Assembly: GCA_023512835.1 (NCBI GenBank)
Contig: CM042087.1
Coordinates: 42,340,017-42,404,016 of the forward strand
From: Taxillus chinensis
Taxonomy: Eukaryota; Streptophyta; Magnoliopsida; Santalales; Loranthaceae
Length of the DNA: 64,000 nucleotides
Reading direction: 5' to 3'
Part shown: positions 43,708-55,148 of the stretch, one piece after another
Numbering within the stretch: position 1 is the stretch's first letter
Layout: every line of letters begins with the position of its first letter
Notes under the pieces: model-generated
Databases searched by the model: none
The model's input: only the letters and a program-made list of their open reading frames with translations
Told to the model about the DNA's origin: nothing
Translations under genes and position numbers: made by a program

Positions 43708-43985
43708 TGTAAAAACTTGTGTTTGGGTTAATTTATAAGATAGTTTTGATTTGGTAATGAAAATATCATTTTTGGTATCGTGCTCGGTGATATGAGCATT
43801 TTGGTTGTAGTTGGGTTCAATTTAGAGTTCGGAACCTTGGAAGGCTAGTTGTGTAATTTTGAATGCTTATTAATTAAAGAATTAAAGAATTAGATGGAAA
43901 ATATAAATAGGAGAGAGAGAGATAGTCTCCCGGTGTGTGGTCATCTCGTGGTGCACGATTTGGTGAGAGAGAGAGAGAGAGAGAG

Positions 43986-44033
<48 letters not shown>

Positions 44034-45456
44034 AGTGAAAAGAGCTTTGAGCTTAGAGCTTGGAGCTTGAATTTTGGGGTTGGTTCATCCATAAATCGGT
44101 ACCATGTAGTTGTTCCTGTACTTCTTCTCTTGATTATGTTCTTGATATGATTATGCACGATTTTTGTCATGATATGAAATATAGCATGAACCTTGGGTTT
44201 TGGGGAATCAAGGGATTTTGGGTTAAATCTGGTGGTTTATCATAAGATTTGTAATTAAGATCTGATTTATATCGTTGTGGGCATGTGTTTCTGAAATCTG
44301 GAGTTTATAACCGTGTATTTCATGACGGTTGAGAAGTCAACCATGGCAAACTAGATCTAGATCTAGATGGATATAATCTTTAAAAAAAAATATGTGTTTT
44401 TGTTGTTATCGTGCAATTTAGAGGTGTTAAGGACTCGTTTTGGGATATATATTGTGGTTTGTTGAGTTAAAAGGGTGTTTGTGGATATCTAGGGGTCGCT
44501 GGGTTGATTCCAGACGAAGAATAGGCAAAAACGATGATGAACAGTACCTTAGGCGAAGTAGAAGGGTTGAAGGTTCGAAGTATCGCAACGAAGGTTCGAA
44601 GGGTCGAAGTGTCGGCAGGTTTAAGGTCTAACCTTCGAGGCAGATCTTCAAGTCTTTGAGTCTGAGCTTTGAGTCTCTGGATCCAGCGGTTACGTAGCTT
44701 CAAGGTTAGCAGGTTTCATGACGCAAAGCAAGACTATTTACATTATAAACCATTATGTCTCTCCACATTTAAACTTAAGTTATAATGTAAATAACGAAAT
44801 ACCCCCCTTTCAGATTCAAAGAAAAAAACTAAAAAATCAAATTCCAACTTCTTCAAAATGTGAAAAATAGAATTTAGTGTAAAATCTCGGAAATATCCAA
44901 TTTTTCGTAGAGGTGACTTTTTGGAAAGTAGAGTTACACCTCTCAGAAAAATCCCCAAAAATTAGGTTCTCTTAGTTATGATATGAGGACCTAATGCCGA
45001 GACTTTTTATTTCAAGAAAACAACTTCTACGAACATCTTCTTCCTTGGTCAAGGCATGAGGACATATTTGTGAAGACTTGTCTCGGTTATAAAGGAGGTG
45101 TTATGAACTAAGTGTTATAGTGGTGTTAATTTGTTGGTTTGAGGATTTGGGTCTTGGGCTCCATAACTTGTTTGTGTTCTCACCGTGATGCACAGGTTGT
45201 ATTCTCACCGTGGACAGTTGTATTTGCATACTATTTGTGATGTAATGTCTGTATGATTATTTGATATATTATATACATGTTAATGTATGGGAGTATGAGA
45301 TTACCCTTGATGTATGGGCATACAGGGTTGCATAATTGAGATAACACCCAGGGTGTAATCTCTATTGGTCTAGTCACCTACCCCTTGACCTTTTGGGTGC
45401 ACGCAAGGGGAAGTTATGTTCCCGATTCCGATTCTCTGGGATTCGAGGGCGTGACA
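43708..45456 (+). mobile_element. LTR-like insertion between pol and the second viral reading frame
   Basis: About 1.75 kb separates the RNase H end from the following viral-like frame. Its right end reads gggattcgagggcgtgaca, a typical end of a Ty3-type plant LTR, and the left end is near tgtaaaaacttgtgtttggg. The interior holds a (GA)n(GT)n microsatellite, gaaggttcgaag repeats near 44570 and no pol domains. It is probably a solo LTR; no matching target duplication was found. Confidence 0.45.
43961..44031. repeat. (GA)n(GT)n compound microsatellite
   Basis: About 13 GA units followed by about 20 GT units. The long frames on both strands through it (repeated THTHT, VCVCV, SLSLS) are artefacts. 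Confidence 0.9.
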
Positions 45457-46790
45457 AAGGCAAAGAGGTCCAAGATTTTCCTGAAAACACTTCACAATGG
45501 TGTTTTCCTTCATGTGCCTCCATTGTTGAAATCGAAGAACAAATTGAAGGCCGAGGCTTCTCTATTATCTTCCATAGTCAAAGAATGGGTAGAAACCCCG
45601 TCCCAAAGCCCCAAATGTTTCAAAACCAAATTCCTACCAAAAGCCCCAAAGACTCTTTTGTTCCAAAACCCCAAAATCTCATACCCATTCCAAATACTTC
45701 TTCCCCTATCTAACAAACTCCTTTATCCTCTTCAAAAGGAAAAGGTATCCTTTTCCTTCCCATCTAAAGATATTTTGAATCCTCCAAAGTTTTAATCTCT
45801 CGAACACCTTCAAGTTCATAAATCATTTTATCGTCATCAAAATTACCCTCCTCTTAATACATTGACAAACTAGTTCATCAAAATATAGTCCCAGTTGAAC
45901 AAGACCTCTTTACTACTTTCCCCAAAACTACCATTTTCAAACCCTTCAATAATCTCAAAACTCCAACTTATTATCATTTTATTTTATAATCAACATGATC
46001 TACCAATTTCAAAAATTTTGTCCAAAACTCAAAACATTCCTTCCCTGCCTATTCAACCTGTCGAATATTAAGGGTCCTTTCTCCCTCAACCTAGAATCAA
46101 TCTCTATGAGCCCCAAGAACCCTTCCAGGATAATTCTAACTCTCCTCTCATTTATTACTCATCATTTAATCATTGGGATTACCAACAATCCTAGTTTAGC
46201 TCTTTCTTTATCCAAAATCCCCAACAAAGCCACTCGACTTTTCCTTTTTCAAAATGATTTTCAACCTTTGACCATCCCATCTTGGTTCTCTCATTGGTGG
46301 TCTTGGTTTGGTTCTATTCCTGATATTCTCCCCCTCAAATTCTTTGAATCTTTTTTACTATTCAAATCCAAATACTAAATCCCCAATAATGCACCCTATA
46401 AAAATCCAAATTATCAATTTTGTTCTCATTTTCATGTTCCTTGGGCATGTAGTAGGTATTATATGTTCCATGAAGTGTCCGACCAACCTCTTATGCTTGT
46501 TCGAAGATTCAAAGTAAAATGGTGGAACTCTTATAATATTCCATCTCAACTCTCCAAATTATCTATTTTGCAATAAATCTCCAATCAAAATCCATTCACT
46601 TCACCCATGACGTCTAAACCCAATTTTCATACCCAAAAGGCATTTGCCCAAGCCCAATTAGCAAAAGCCCAAACCAAAGAAGAATATTTTCAAATTATGG
46701 AAACATTACTCCAATCTTCTTCTAAACAATCATCCTCTTCATCTTCCTATGATTCTTTTCCGAGGTCAACCTCGTGACCCATAATAATCT
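45457..46790 (+). mobile_element. Endogenous pararetrovirus fragment, second reading frame
   Basis: Starting just after the LTR-like insertion, a frame with FPENTSQWCFPSCASIVEIE and Pro/Lys-rich sequence continues, with breaks, to a Trp-rich stretch (SIPSWFSHWWSWFGSIPDIL-like) near 46270-46330 and a Ser-rich end at about 46740-46790. The same Trp-rich block follows pol in plant endogenous pararetroviruses as remembered; florendoviruses carry such a second ORF of unknown function. Multiple stops are present. Confidence 0.5.
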
Positions 46791-47640
46791 TTATTTTATA
46801 CACCGTGTGTAATTGGTCGGAATGACTACACCTCATTAGGTCCAAACAATGCCTAATGGGCTTTCATCAAATTCATTGATCATTGTGGATTTGAGAAAAA
46901 TCCAATATAGGCCCATTCCCAATGGCCTCCAATGACTATCCAAAGTGTTTCTCCAAATAAGGCCCAATCTCAACGGCCCATTCCCAAATTTCCAAGAAGT
47001 TAGTCCAATCTGGCCTATCTAACTTGACAGGTCCAAATCAATCAGGCCCAATCCCAGCCAAAGCACTCATGGCAAAGCCCATGTTGTCTTTCACCCCAAA
47101 CCCAATGCCCATCTAGACACGGTCCACAATTCATCTAAGATTTGGCTCCTGGCCCAAATCAAGACCCAAAGCCCATGTCAAAAAGAAGCCCACAACTCTA
47201 TGGCCCATGTTGCCCTCAAGGCCATTCCTAGAGGCCTATGATGCTCAAGCCCAGGTCCAAGGTTTCATTTTATTGTTCATAGCTCATGTGATATTTAAAA
47301 AAAAAAAAAAATCAAAGCTACCCTTCCATTTTTTAGACGCTTCCTCTGTTAGGCTTGGCAATTTCGACCCGCCAGGCTCGATCCGCCCCAACCCGCTTGC
47401 CCGATATGCCATCGGGTTAGGTTCGGGTCTTGCACGACCCGCCCCGATCCAGGATTTTTAACCAAAACAAAGGCAAAAATGCTGCCTTGCCCCCGATCCG
47501 ACCCAAAGTACCAAAATTACGGGCGGGCTAAAAAAAAATCGGGTCAGGCAATACCCATGCCCGACCCGGCCCGTTGCCATCCTTACCTCCTTTGTCTATA
47601 TAAGGAGACTCTCCCCTCCTTACTTCATAAGCCTTTCCTC
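46790..47640 (+). promoter_or_regulatory. Pararetrovirus-type intergenic promoter region, broken by a hAT element
   Basis: A non-coding stretch rich in ggccca/cccaatg motifs leads to a TATA box TATATAAG at 47597-47604 followed by gagactctcccctcctt. This resembles pregenomic RNA promoters of Caulimoviridae and sits where the viral intergenic region is expected, after the last frame. A 236-bp transposon is inserted directly upstream of the TATA box. Confidence 0.4.
47350..47585. mobile_element. Non-autonomous hAT element, decayed
   Basis: The left end is TAGGCTTGGCAA and the reverse complement of the right end TAAGGATGGCAA; the interior is rich in gacccg/cgggt motifs, like the hAT element at 11.39 kb. 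The flanks tcctctgt and cctccttt only partly agree, so the target duplication has decayed or the end call is off by a base or two. Confidence 0.6.
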
Positions 47641-48086
47641 TCCCAAACCTTACAACACCCAAGCTCTCTCTCTCTCTCTCTTCCCGCGAGCTCCTCTCTC
47701 CTCCCTCACTGCAAAGCTTCTCTCACCTACATATACAAAGTTTCCCTAAAAAGCCTCTTTTCGTCTTTCTTCCATATTCTAAATTTAGTTCAAAATTTAT
47801 TTTCAAGGATACTTGTTTGAAGCTCCAACGTTGTAATTTCTTTTTTAAATTTCAAAGATTTATATTAAAGTTTGATACAAAGATTTATACATGTATTTCA
47901 AAGTTTATTAATGAAAAAAATTATTATTTTTTCTTATTTTCTTTTCCCCCTCTTTCTATATTTATCTAAATACATAGATATATCACTGATATACATATTA
48001 AATATATATATATATATATATAAAGTATATATATGTATTATACGATTAATGGCTATGTGCTTGTGAAAGATATTAAATATATTAGT

Positions 48087-48141
<55 letters not shown>

Positions 48142-49448
48142 TCTTTCGGTCGTATTTATATATATACGATCACATGACTATAGTCTTTATATATATTTTA
48201 TGACGGTTGCATTTGCTCGTGGGTATGGGTCTCACCGAGACTAGGAGGAAAAATATACCAAATCCATCCACCCCCAAAACCTTTTTAGCCCACTCAAGTG
48301 TCGGAATTCCAAAAAGTCCACCCCCACGTTTATCGCGGGCTGGAAAATTGCTGTATGAGTACGCGGTGGCTTAAAAAGCTGCTGCCTCCCTCTCCGCTGC
48401 TGACCCCGCCACCGCCACTCACGCTCCAAAAAGGCACGTGGGAGAAGTCTTCCCCAAAATGGGATTTTGGATGATGATGAGCCAAGCGCACGAGAGAATT
48501 GTGTGGTACACAATTTTAGAAATAACACACATTCAATAACCCAACGGCGACAAACAAAATTCCATAGCTTATAGGCTTTAGGCATCATGATACCATCCTA
48601 CCCACGCCATGGGATAATTTATAGAGATTGTGAACAAGAAAACATCATCAAATGTAAACGTGATTTTTTATTTTATTTTTTTCCATAAAAGCCGAGACAA
48701 TTGACAAGGGGGAAAAAAATATCTCCAATTGCCAATGTAATATTTTTTTTATTTCATACACTCTCTAATTCCCTTAATTAAATTTGACTAGAATTTAAGT
48801 TTGCATGTATAAATTTGACTAGAATTTATTTTTGTTATCATACACTCTCTCATTTCATTTCAGCTCGACTAAGCACAAGCTCCACTCACTTATAGAGATT
48901 GTGAACAAGAGAAACATCATAAAAATTTACAAATGACAAGAGACAAAAAAAACCTCCAAGTGCACCGGTAGAGTCTTATAAATATATCGATACACATTTA
49001 ATTAAGCTCGAATCCAAGCTCATAAGTTTGATTATTTAAATTTAACTCAATTATTGTACAAGTTTAATTTAATTCCATACTCAATCTATTGTGCTTAGTC
49101 AGCTAGAACTCCATACTGCATAAATTTCGATTAAACTCATTTATAGGCTTAGGCATCCGTACACTCGTCATATAATAGATTCTATTAATGTCAACCAAGT
49201 AACACAAATAAATCGCAAGTTTGTCGTGAACTCGATACGATAATATTCTATTAATTTACCCCAAGCAAATTACAGAGTGAAATGTTTGCATTTAGAATTT
49301 TCCTATTATAAAACATCATGGAATTGTGAATACACGTTTTGAATGACGAGTATTTAGGGGCTCGCAGCAGGTCTCTCTTCTCAATCCTGGCAAACACACA
49401 CACATTCACACATTCACTTTCCTAAAAATCAGCCTCTTCCTTCATAAA
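47641..49448. other. Intergenic upstream of AOC
   Basis: It contains CT-rich sequence, (AT)n tracts at about 48003-48022 and 48090-48137, and a duplicated ttatagagattgtgaacaag block (48616 and 48890). The frame on the minus strand at 48241-48588 has no recognisable domain. The last few hundred bases are the AOC promoter and leader. Confidence 0.45.
48435..48440. promoter_or_regulatory. G-box CACGTG about 1 kb upstream of AOC
   Basis: A perfect palindromic CACGTG. MYC2-type bHLH factors of jasmonate signalling bind G-boxes and AOC genes are jasmonate-inducible, but a hexamer this far upstream may be chance. Confidence 0.2.
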
Positions 49449-49924
49449 ATGGCGGTGTCTTCGAGCTCTGGTGCACTCAAACTCGTACCAGTCCACCCCA
49501 AGTCTGCAACCTCCTTGTTAGTTGCCTCCAAGTCCACCCATGTGGCCTTCAAGTCCTCAACCCCACTTCAGACGCGGCAGCGCCTCCTCTCCCCGAAGCT
49601 CACTGCCCACACCAGACCCTTCTCCTGCCAAAGCCAGGCCAGTCCCAACACAGCCTCCGATCCTCCTCCCACCCGATCCGGTACCGTTTTTCTCTCCCTA
49701 TAAAAAAACAAATGTCCCTTCGAGTGGAGAGATTGATCCGACAAAACCCAAACAACTAATCTGGGATTTCATCGTTGTGTGCAGATAAAGTTCAGAAGCT
49801 ATGCGTCTACGAGATCAACGAGCTGGACCGCAACAGCCCCGCTATCCTCAAATTGAGCCAAAAGGAAGTCAACTGCCTCGGCGATCTCGTCCCTTTCAGC
49901 AACAAAGTACGTGTTCTGTCTGTT

Positions 49925-49958
<34 letters not shown>

Positions 49959-50441
49959 TTTTTTTTTTTTCTTCAGAAGCTCTTTGTTGTGTTACTAATC
50001 AGATCGAAATTTGAAATCTGGGTGGTGGGGGGGGGGTCAGATCTACAGCGGGGACTTACAGAAGCGCGTGGGTATCACGGCGGGGATATGCTTGCTGATA
50101 AGCAACGAGCCGGAGAAGAAGGGGGACAGGTACGAGGCGATCTACAGCTTCCACATGGGGAGTACGGACACCTGGCGGTGCAGGGGCCATACCTGACGTA
50201 CGAGGACACGTGGCTGGCGGTGACGGGAGGGACGGGGGTGTTCGAGGGCGCGTACGGGCAGGTTCACCTGCACCAGATCGTGTTCCCCTTCAAGCTCTTC
50301 TACACCTTCCACCTCCGGGGGATTCAGGACTTGCCGGCGGAGCTCCTCTCCCCGGCGGTGCCGCCGTCCACTGCTGCCGAGCCCGCGCCGGCCGCCAAGG
50401 CCTGCCAGCCCCACGCTACCATCGCCAACTTCACTGATTAA
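49449..50441 (+). CDS. AOC: Allene oxide cyclase, plastidial, one frameshift
   Basis: Exons 49449-49680, 49785-49906 and 50041-50441 (GT-AG). The first exon encodes a Ser/Thr-rich chloroplast transit peptide. The mature part shows [69 protein letters not shown], then after a frame change [40 protein letters not shown] and [11 protein letters not shown], ending in NFTD. The frame is lost at cacatggggagtacgg (about 50153-50168), where one more G in the run of four gives a continuous protein of 251 aa, normal for the family. AOC converts the unstable allene oxide 12,13-EOT to (9S,13S)-OPDA, the stereo-defining step of jasmonate synthesis. All downstream sequence is conserved, so a sequencing error is more likely than a dead gene. 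The intron 2 acceptor is preceded by a run of about ten G. Confidence 0.9.
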
Positions 50442-52569
50442 CCAACCCACCCACCCACCCCTGGATCACACCACACCCACCCCTGGTTTATTTTATGTGA
50501 CTACGAGCCAGGGATGTGTGATCATGAGTCGTGGTAATAAAAGCTCTATTTTTATTTTCATGTTAGTCTCTATTTTTCCTGAGAATTTAGTGGTTTGTGC
50601 GGCGGCCGTCGTGTCTCCCGAGCCGCCGACGTTGTATTTTGTACCTGTATTTGCCCTTGCTGCTCGCACACCTTCCTCAAGCGTACGGGCTTGCTGCTTC
50701 TTGTATTTGTCCTTGTACGGGCTGTATTTGCCCTTGATGTATTTGTACCTGTATTATCATATTATTGTTCACATCATGTGTGGATTATTTGTAAACAAAC
50801 TTAGTGCGATGCTGATGCGTCAGATTGTAACAAGTGGATTGCAAACTCAATGAGTAGAACGCAAATGAGGTCTACGGTCAGCATCAGTGGTTAAAACCCT
50901 ACCAGATTTTTACGGGGAGACTGTGACTCTATGCCTTCTATATCCAACTCTTCCGTGAAACCTTATAAACAAGAGGTTGCAATGGACCGTTCCAATTAAA
51001 ATATTTTTTTTTTATCAAAACTTCATTTCTTTCGTGTGTTCTCCAATTGGCCAAGAAAGCATGTTTGGCGTCGTATTTTTCGTTGTTTTTTATATTTTAA
51101 TATAAAAAACAACCGTTGTAGTTTGTTTGGTGTACATTTTATTTCTCAAATTCAAGTGTAATTTATTTTTAAATTTAGTCAAAATAAAAGGGTGTTTTCC
51201 GTATTCGCTTTACTTACTTTTCTCTCCTCTTGTATTTGCACCTTGCCATTCCCGCCCACCGCCATTTCTCGCTGGCACAGCTGTCAACACCCCCTCCCAT
51301 GCTTGAATCTGCCACCGCGACGGACAGCAACCCCCTCGACGTTGGATCTACCCCCGCAACTCTTGGTGACCTCTCTCACGATGTCAATCAGCCCCCCAAC
51401 GCTTGGATCTTCCCCCTGTGCGACGCCCAACAACCCCTCCTTCATGAGATCCCCCCTCCTTGTGACAGCTTCCTCTGCGATGCTAAACAAAATTCCAAAG
51501 TTATTTTCAATTCGAAAAAAAAAAATGTCAAACAAAAAAACTGCAATTAATTTGCCTGAAAACAATTTTCAAATGCAGTTTCTAAAAGCAAATTTAAGTA
51601 CAAAACAACACCAAACATGCATATGGACTCCATTTGTTCTTTTGTTATTGGTAAAGTGTGAGTGGTAAAAGAGAAATTCATGGACTCCTTTCCTTTAAAT
51701 GAGACTATTAATGAAAAGTTTGTGCATCTAGAGATAACTAAGCACAAATGGTTTAAAATTGTTGTTAGAGAGAGGTGTTTTCTTGGTTTATCTTTTTTTT
51801 TTTTTGTCTTTCTTATTAATTTAATCCATCCAACAAAAAATCAAATAGAATTAGGAAAAGAAGAAATTAAGAAAATATGAGACAAATAAGAAAATAAAGA
51901 TTGAACAAATATCATTGTAAGGTTTATAACCATAAAGTATAATTTCATTTTTGTTTGAACCCATCTTTTATAGTTAACCATATTATGCTTCAGTTTGTCT
52001 TAGCTATATATTTTTTATGCTAATTTGCAACACCCTTTCTATATCTTTTCAGGGATTCAATTTCTTGTTAAATTTTACTTAAAAATAAACTTCACGTTTA
52101 ATAATGGTTGAAGAAAAACCCAAATTCTTCCTATAATAAATGAGAGTCTTTTTTGAATATTGATTATAACACATTGAAGTACATTACAACAAATCACATA
52201 GAGGCATTACAAGTTAAACGAAGGAAGGATTAAGTCTTTCAAGTTCATTCCAATATTTCTTGTTTTTTTTTTTTAATTATTATTTTCAATTTTAATTTAA
52301 CTCTGCGTATTGGACTTGAGTTAATTACTGGGGTGGGTTTGTTAATAGGGGGAGATTTAAATGGTTGTCTCCCACCTACCAAAGAGCGTGATCGATAAAT
52401 TAATTATTCATTAATCATGATTATATGTTTGGTCCCGCAGGTTTTTTCACCCAGGACAGGCGGCGTGGAACAAACAAGCCAAAGACGCCAAACGCCGACG
52501 CTCCGCTTCCTTCATCTCCTCCTCAAGCCGGCGCCGTAGGCGGCGCGCCGGCCTCGGCGGTGTCTCTAA
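50442..52569. other. Intergenic between AOC and the unknown gene
   Basis: The first 350 bases are AOC 3' region. A possible TIR element lies at 51059-51620. The remainder is AT-rich; from about 52440 GC rises into the leader of the next gene. No other gene recognised. Confidence 0.45.
51059..51620. mobile_element. Candidate TIR element, 562 bp
   Basis: The left end GCATGTTTGGCGTCGT and the reverse complement of the right end GCATGTTTGGTGTTGT match at 14 of 16 positions. The interior has a Pro/Ser-rich frame (51230-51550) without known domain. No convincing target duplication. Confidence 0.35.
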
Positions 52570-53491
52570 ATGGTTGTAGTGCAGGCCTCCAAGCTCCTTC
52601 TCCCTCGAGCCTCCTCTCTCTCCTCTCCCCAAGTCACTTCCCTCCTCTTCGAGCCTCACACACTCTCTCTAGCCCTAATGCATTACGATTCCTCTTTCTC
52701 TCTCTACCCTTCTCTCTCTCTTCTCACTCTCCCTCCCCCTCCGCCACCTCTCCCCACTCTCGTCCCCAATCCCTCCTCCTCAGCCTCCTTCCTCCTCCTC
52801 CGCTCTCAGAACCCTAACCATAGAAACCCTAGGGTGCTCTTCGTCGTGGCGGGTCCCCACGCCGCCGGATCCTGCGTGATTCTCCGCTTCTGGATCCTCC
52901 GCAAGTCTCAGGTTTTCGCCAAACCTCGCGTTCTTTGCTCCCAGGGCGATCTCCGATCTCGCGACGGTTCAGGGGTGGTCTTCAATGTGCGCCACGGCGT
53001 TTCCGTGAAGATCTCTGGGTCGGTCAATTATTTCGCCATGCACTCTGCATCCAACTCTAAGATTTGGCTATTCGCGGTCAAAATGGCGAACGAGGGAGAC
53101 GATGACGATGAGGGGTTGGCTCTCAAGTTGATAAAGTGTGCGGTTGTGGATTGTAGCCTGCCCGTGTGTTCCATTATCATGTCTGTTGAGTTCTTGATTT
53201 TGGGAGAGGGAAATGGGGTTAGGGTTTTGCCACTGCGGCTTCTGCTGAAGGGGCAGAAGAAGAAACAGCGTCGGGAGGATAAGAGTTCAAAGGGTAGTTT
53301 GGATAGCGCCAAAGAGGTTCAAAATTTGAATCTTCCAAACGGCGTGCTGCCAATGAATGGTGACGCGAATGACCCTTCTAGTAATTTAGGGATCTCCTCA
53401 AAAGTCATGGCTGGAATCGATGCACATGGAGCAACGGGGGCATCTTCTAGTATTCTCTTAGAAAGGAAGGATGACACACATAGTCTTCCAG
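52570..53491 (+). CDS. Conserved plant protein of unknown function, first exon only
   Basis: An open frame from ATG at 52570 gives about 307 residues and then reaches a good donor (ccag|gtatga at 53492). The start MVVVQASKLLLPRASSLSSP, the LLFEPHTLSLALMH motif, SSFSLYPSLS, the GVSVKISGSVNYFAMHS motif and SKIWLFAVKM resemble an uncharacterised plant family I recall from several genomes; no domain name can be given. A Lys/Arg-rich patch (KGQKKKQRREDK) could be a nuclear signal. The rest of the gene is not visible: sequence after the donor runs about 240 bases to a 500-N assembly gap, and nothing coding follows the gap, so the remaining exon(s) probably lie in missing sequence. Reading past the donor gives a spurious 342-residue frame. 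Confidence 0.65.
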
Positions 53492-53732
53492 GTATGATGG
53501 AACCTTTCTCTTTATTGCTTTTGTTTTTGTTCTTCGCTTGCTACAGAGGTATTGATAAACTGGGCAACATGAGTTTTAATTTTTTTAGTTCAAACTGAAT
53601 TTTGTTTAGAGCACTGAGTCTGTATTCTGATTAACAAGCACCGATTTCTTTTGGGAGTGGAAGTGGGAATCTGTAATGTTTGATTCGAATTGGAAACCTT
53701 GAACAAAGGGTGAACCTAGTCAGTTACTTTTG

Positions 53733-54232
53733 NNNNNNNNNNNNNNNNNNNNNNNNNNNNNNNNNNNNNNNNNNNNNNNNNNNNNNNNNNNNNNNNNNNN
53801 NNNNNNNNNNNNNNNNNNNNNNNNNNNNNNNNNNNNNNNNNNNNNNNNNNNNNNNNNNNNNNNNNNNNNNNNNNNNNNNNNNNNNNNNNNNNNNNNNNNN
53901 NNNNNNNNNNNNNNNNNNNNNNNNNNNNNNNNNNNNNNNNNNNNNNNNNNNNNNNNNNNNNNNNNNNNNNNNNNNNNNNNNNNNNNNNNNNNNNNNNNNN
54001 NNNNNNNNNNNNNNNNNNNNNNNNNNNNNNNNNNNNNNNNNNNNNNNNNNNNNNNNNNNNNNNNNNNNNNNNNNNNNNNNNNNNNNNNNNNNNNNNNNNN
54101 NNNNNNNNNNNNNNNNNNNNNNNNNNNNNNNNNNNNNNNNNNNNNNNNNNNNNNNNNNNNNNNNNNNNNNNNNNNNNNNNNNNNNNNNNNNNNNNNNNNN
54201 NNNNNNNNNNNNNNNNNNNNNNNNNNNNNNNN
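53733..54232. other. Assembly gap, 500 N
   Basis: Exactly 500 N, a conventional placeholder, so the true gap length is unknown. It probably hides the 3' exon(s) of the gene starting at 52570. Confidence 0.98.
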
Positions 54233-55148
54233 CTGCTGTTACAATAAATTAATGAAATAAATATAAAGTTAATACGGGGAAGAGATTGCCATGAAAACCC
54301 ATGGGCAGGACAGAGGGCTGATTAGTGGACGCAACCATCAAAAGGAGACGAGTGTGTTGGTGTTGCGTTCCAGGATAGTTGCCGCTATCATACTTTATTT
54401 CTCTTTAAACTTTCTTTATTGGGTACATTTGGTTTTGGGGCCACCATTAATTGACTGAAGTGACTGCCAGTAGGTTTTTTTTTTTTTTTTTTTTTCTATC
54501 TGAGTGCGAAACAGTTCAACATATTTTTAGCACGCAACATAATTCACGGCGTTACACAATTTTAATTATATATATATATATATAAAGTTTTACTTCAGCA
54601 AAATTTGAATTTAGACGGTTAAATTTTACTATCAATAATAATAATAATCATATTATGTTGGTATGTTAGTATTGTGGTATATTTACAGGGGGAGATAAAA
54701 AGGATTTTAAATTCGAGAGAAAACAAATAAAGGGGAGAATGTAATTTTATTTTCCGTAATAGAAATAATATTATTTTTCAATTCTCTTGCTTGTAGGTTG
54801 GAAAAAACAAAAAAGTAATTTTAAAAATCAAATGGGTATATTATAGAATTACCCATGATAATAAATTAATATAGTTGAGGATGGTGCAATTTGAATAATT
54901 AAATAGAAATTTTCTTTCCTTCCAAATCTTTACAACTTTGATAAAATAAAAAATAAAAATAAAAACCGAACGGTTTCTTAAACCTACAATTTCAATCATT
55001 TTCTTCATCTTCAAATTGAAGTTTCGTAAAATAAAATATTCATTCAATAAACGGGTCGGGCCCGATAGATACCCAGCCCGTTGACCGGTCAATCCGACCA
55101 GACTAAAACATCACACGAGCCCAGAGACACGCAAGAGAGGTTCCAAGG
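54233..55148. other. Intergenic upstream of the DsbA-like gene
   Basis: AT-rich with a poly-T tract (54475-54495) and a short (TA)n near 54570; GC rises in the last 100 bases. No gene recognised. Confidence 0.45.

Noticed and set aside
43874..44170. Overlapping frames rich in TH, SL or VC repeats
   Set aside because: Produced by a (GA)n(GT)n microsatellite.
51230..51668. Frames of 106 and 158 codons
   Set aside because: Pro/Ser-rich and inside a candidate non-autonomous transposon; no known domain.
52425..52817. 130-codon frame overlapping the start of the unknown gene
   Set aside because: Different frame from the conserved protein at 52570, Ser/Pro/Leu-rich by composition.
53680..54260. 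Frames of 176-190 codons
   Set aside because: Made of N only; an assembly gap, not sequence.
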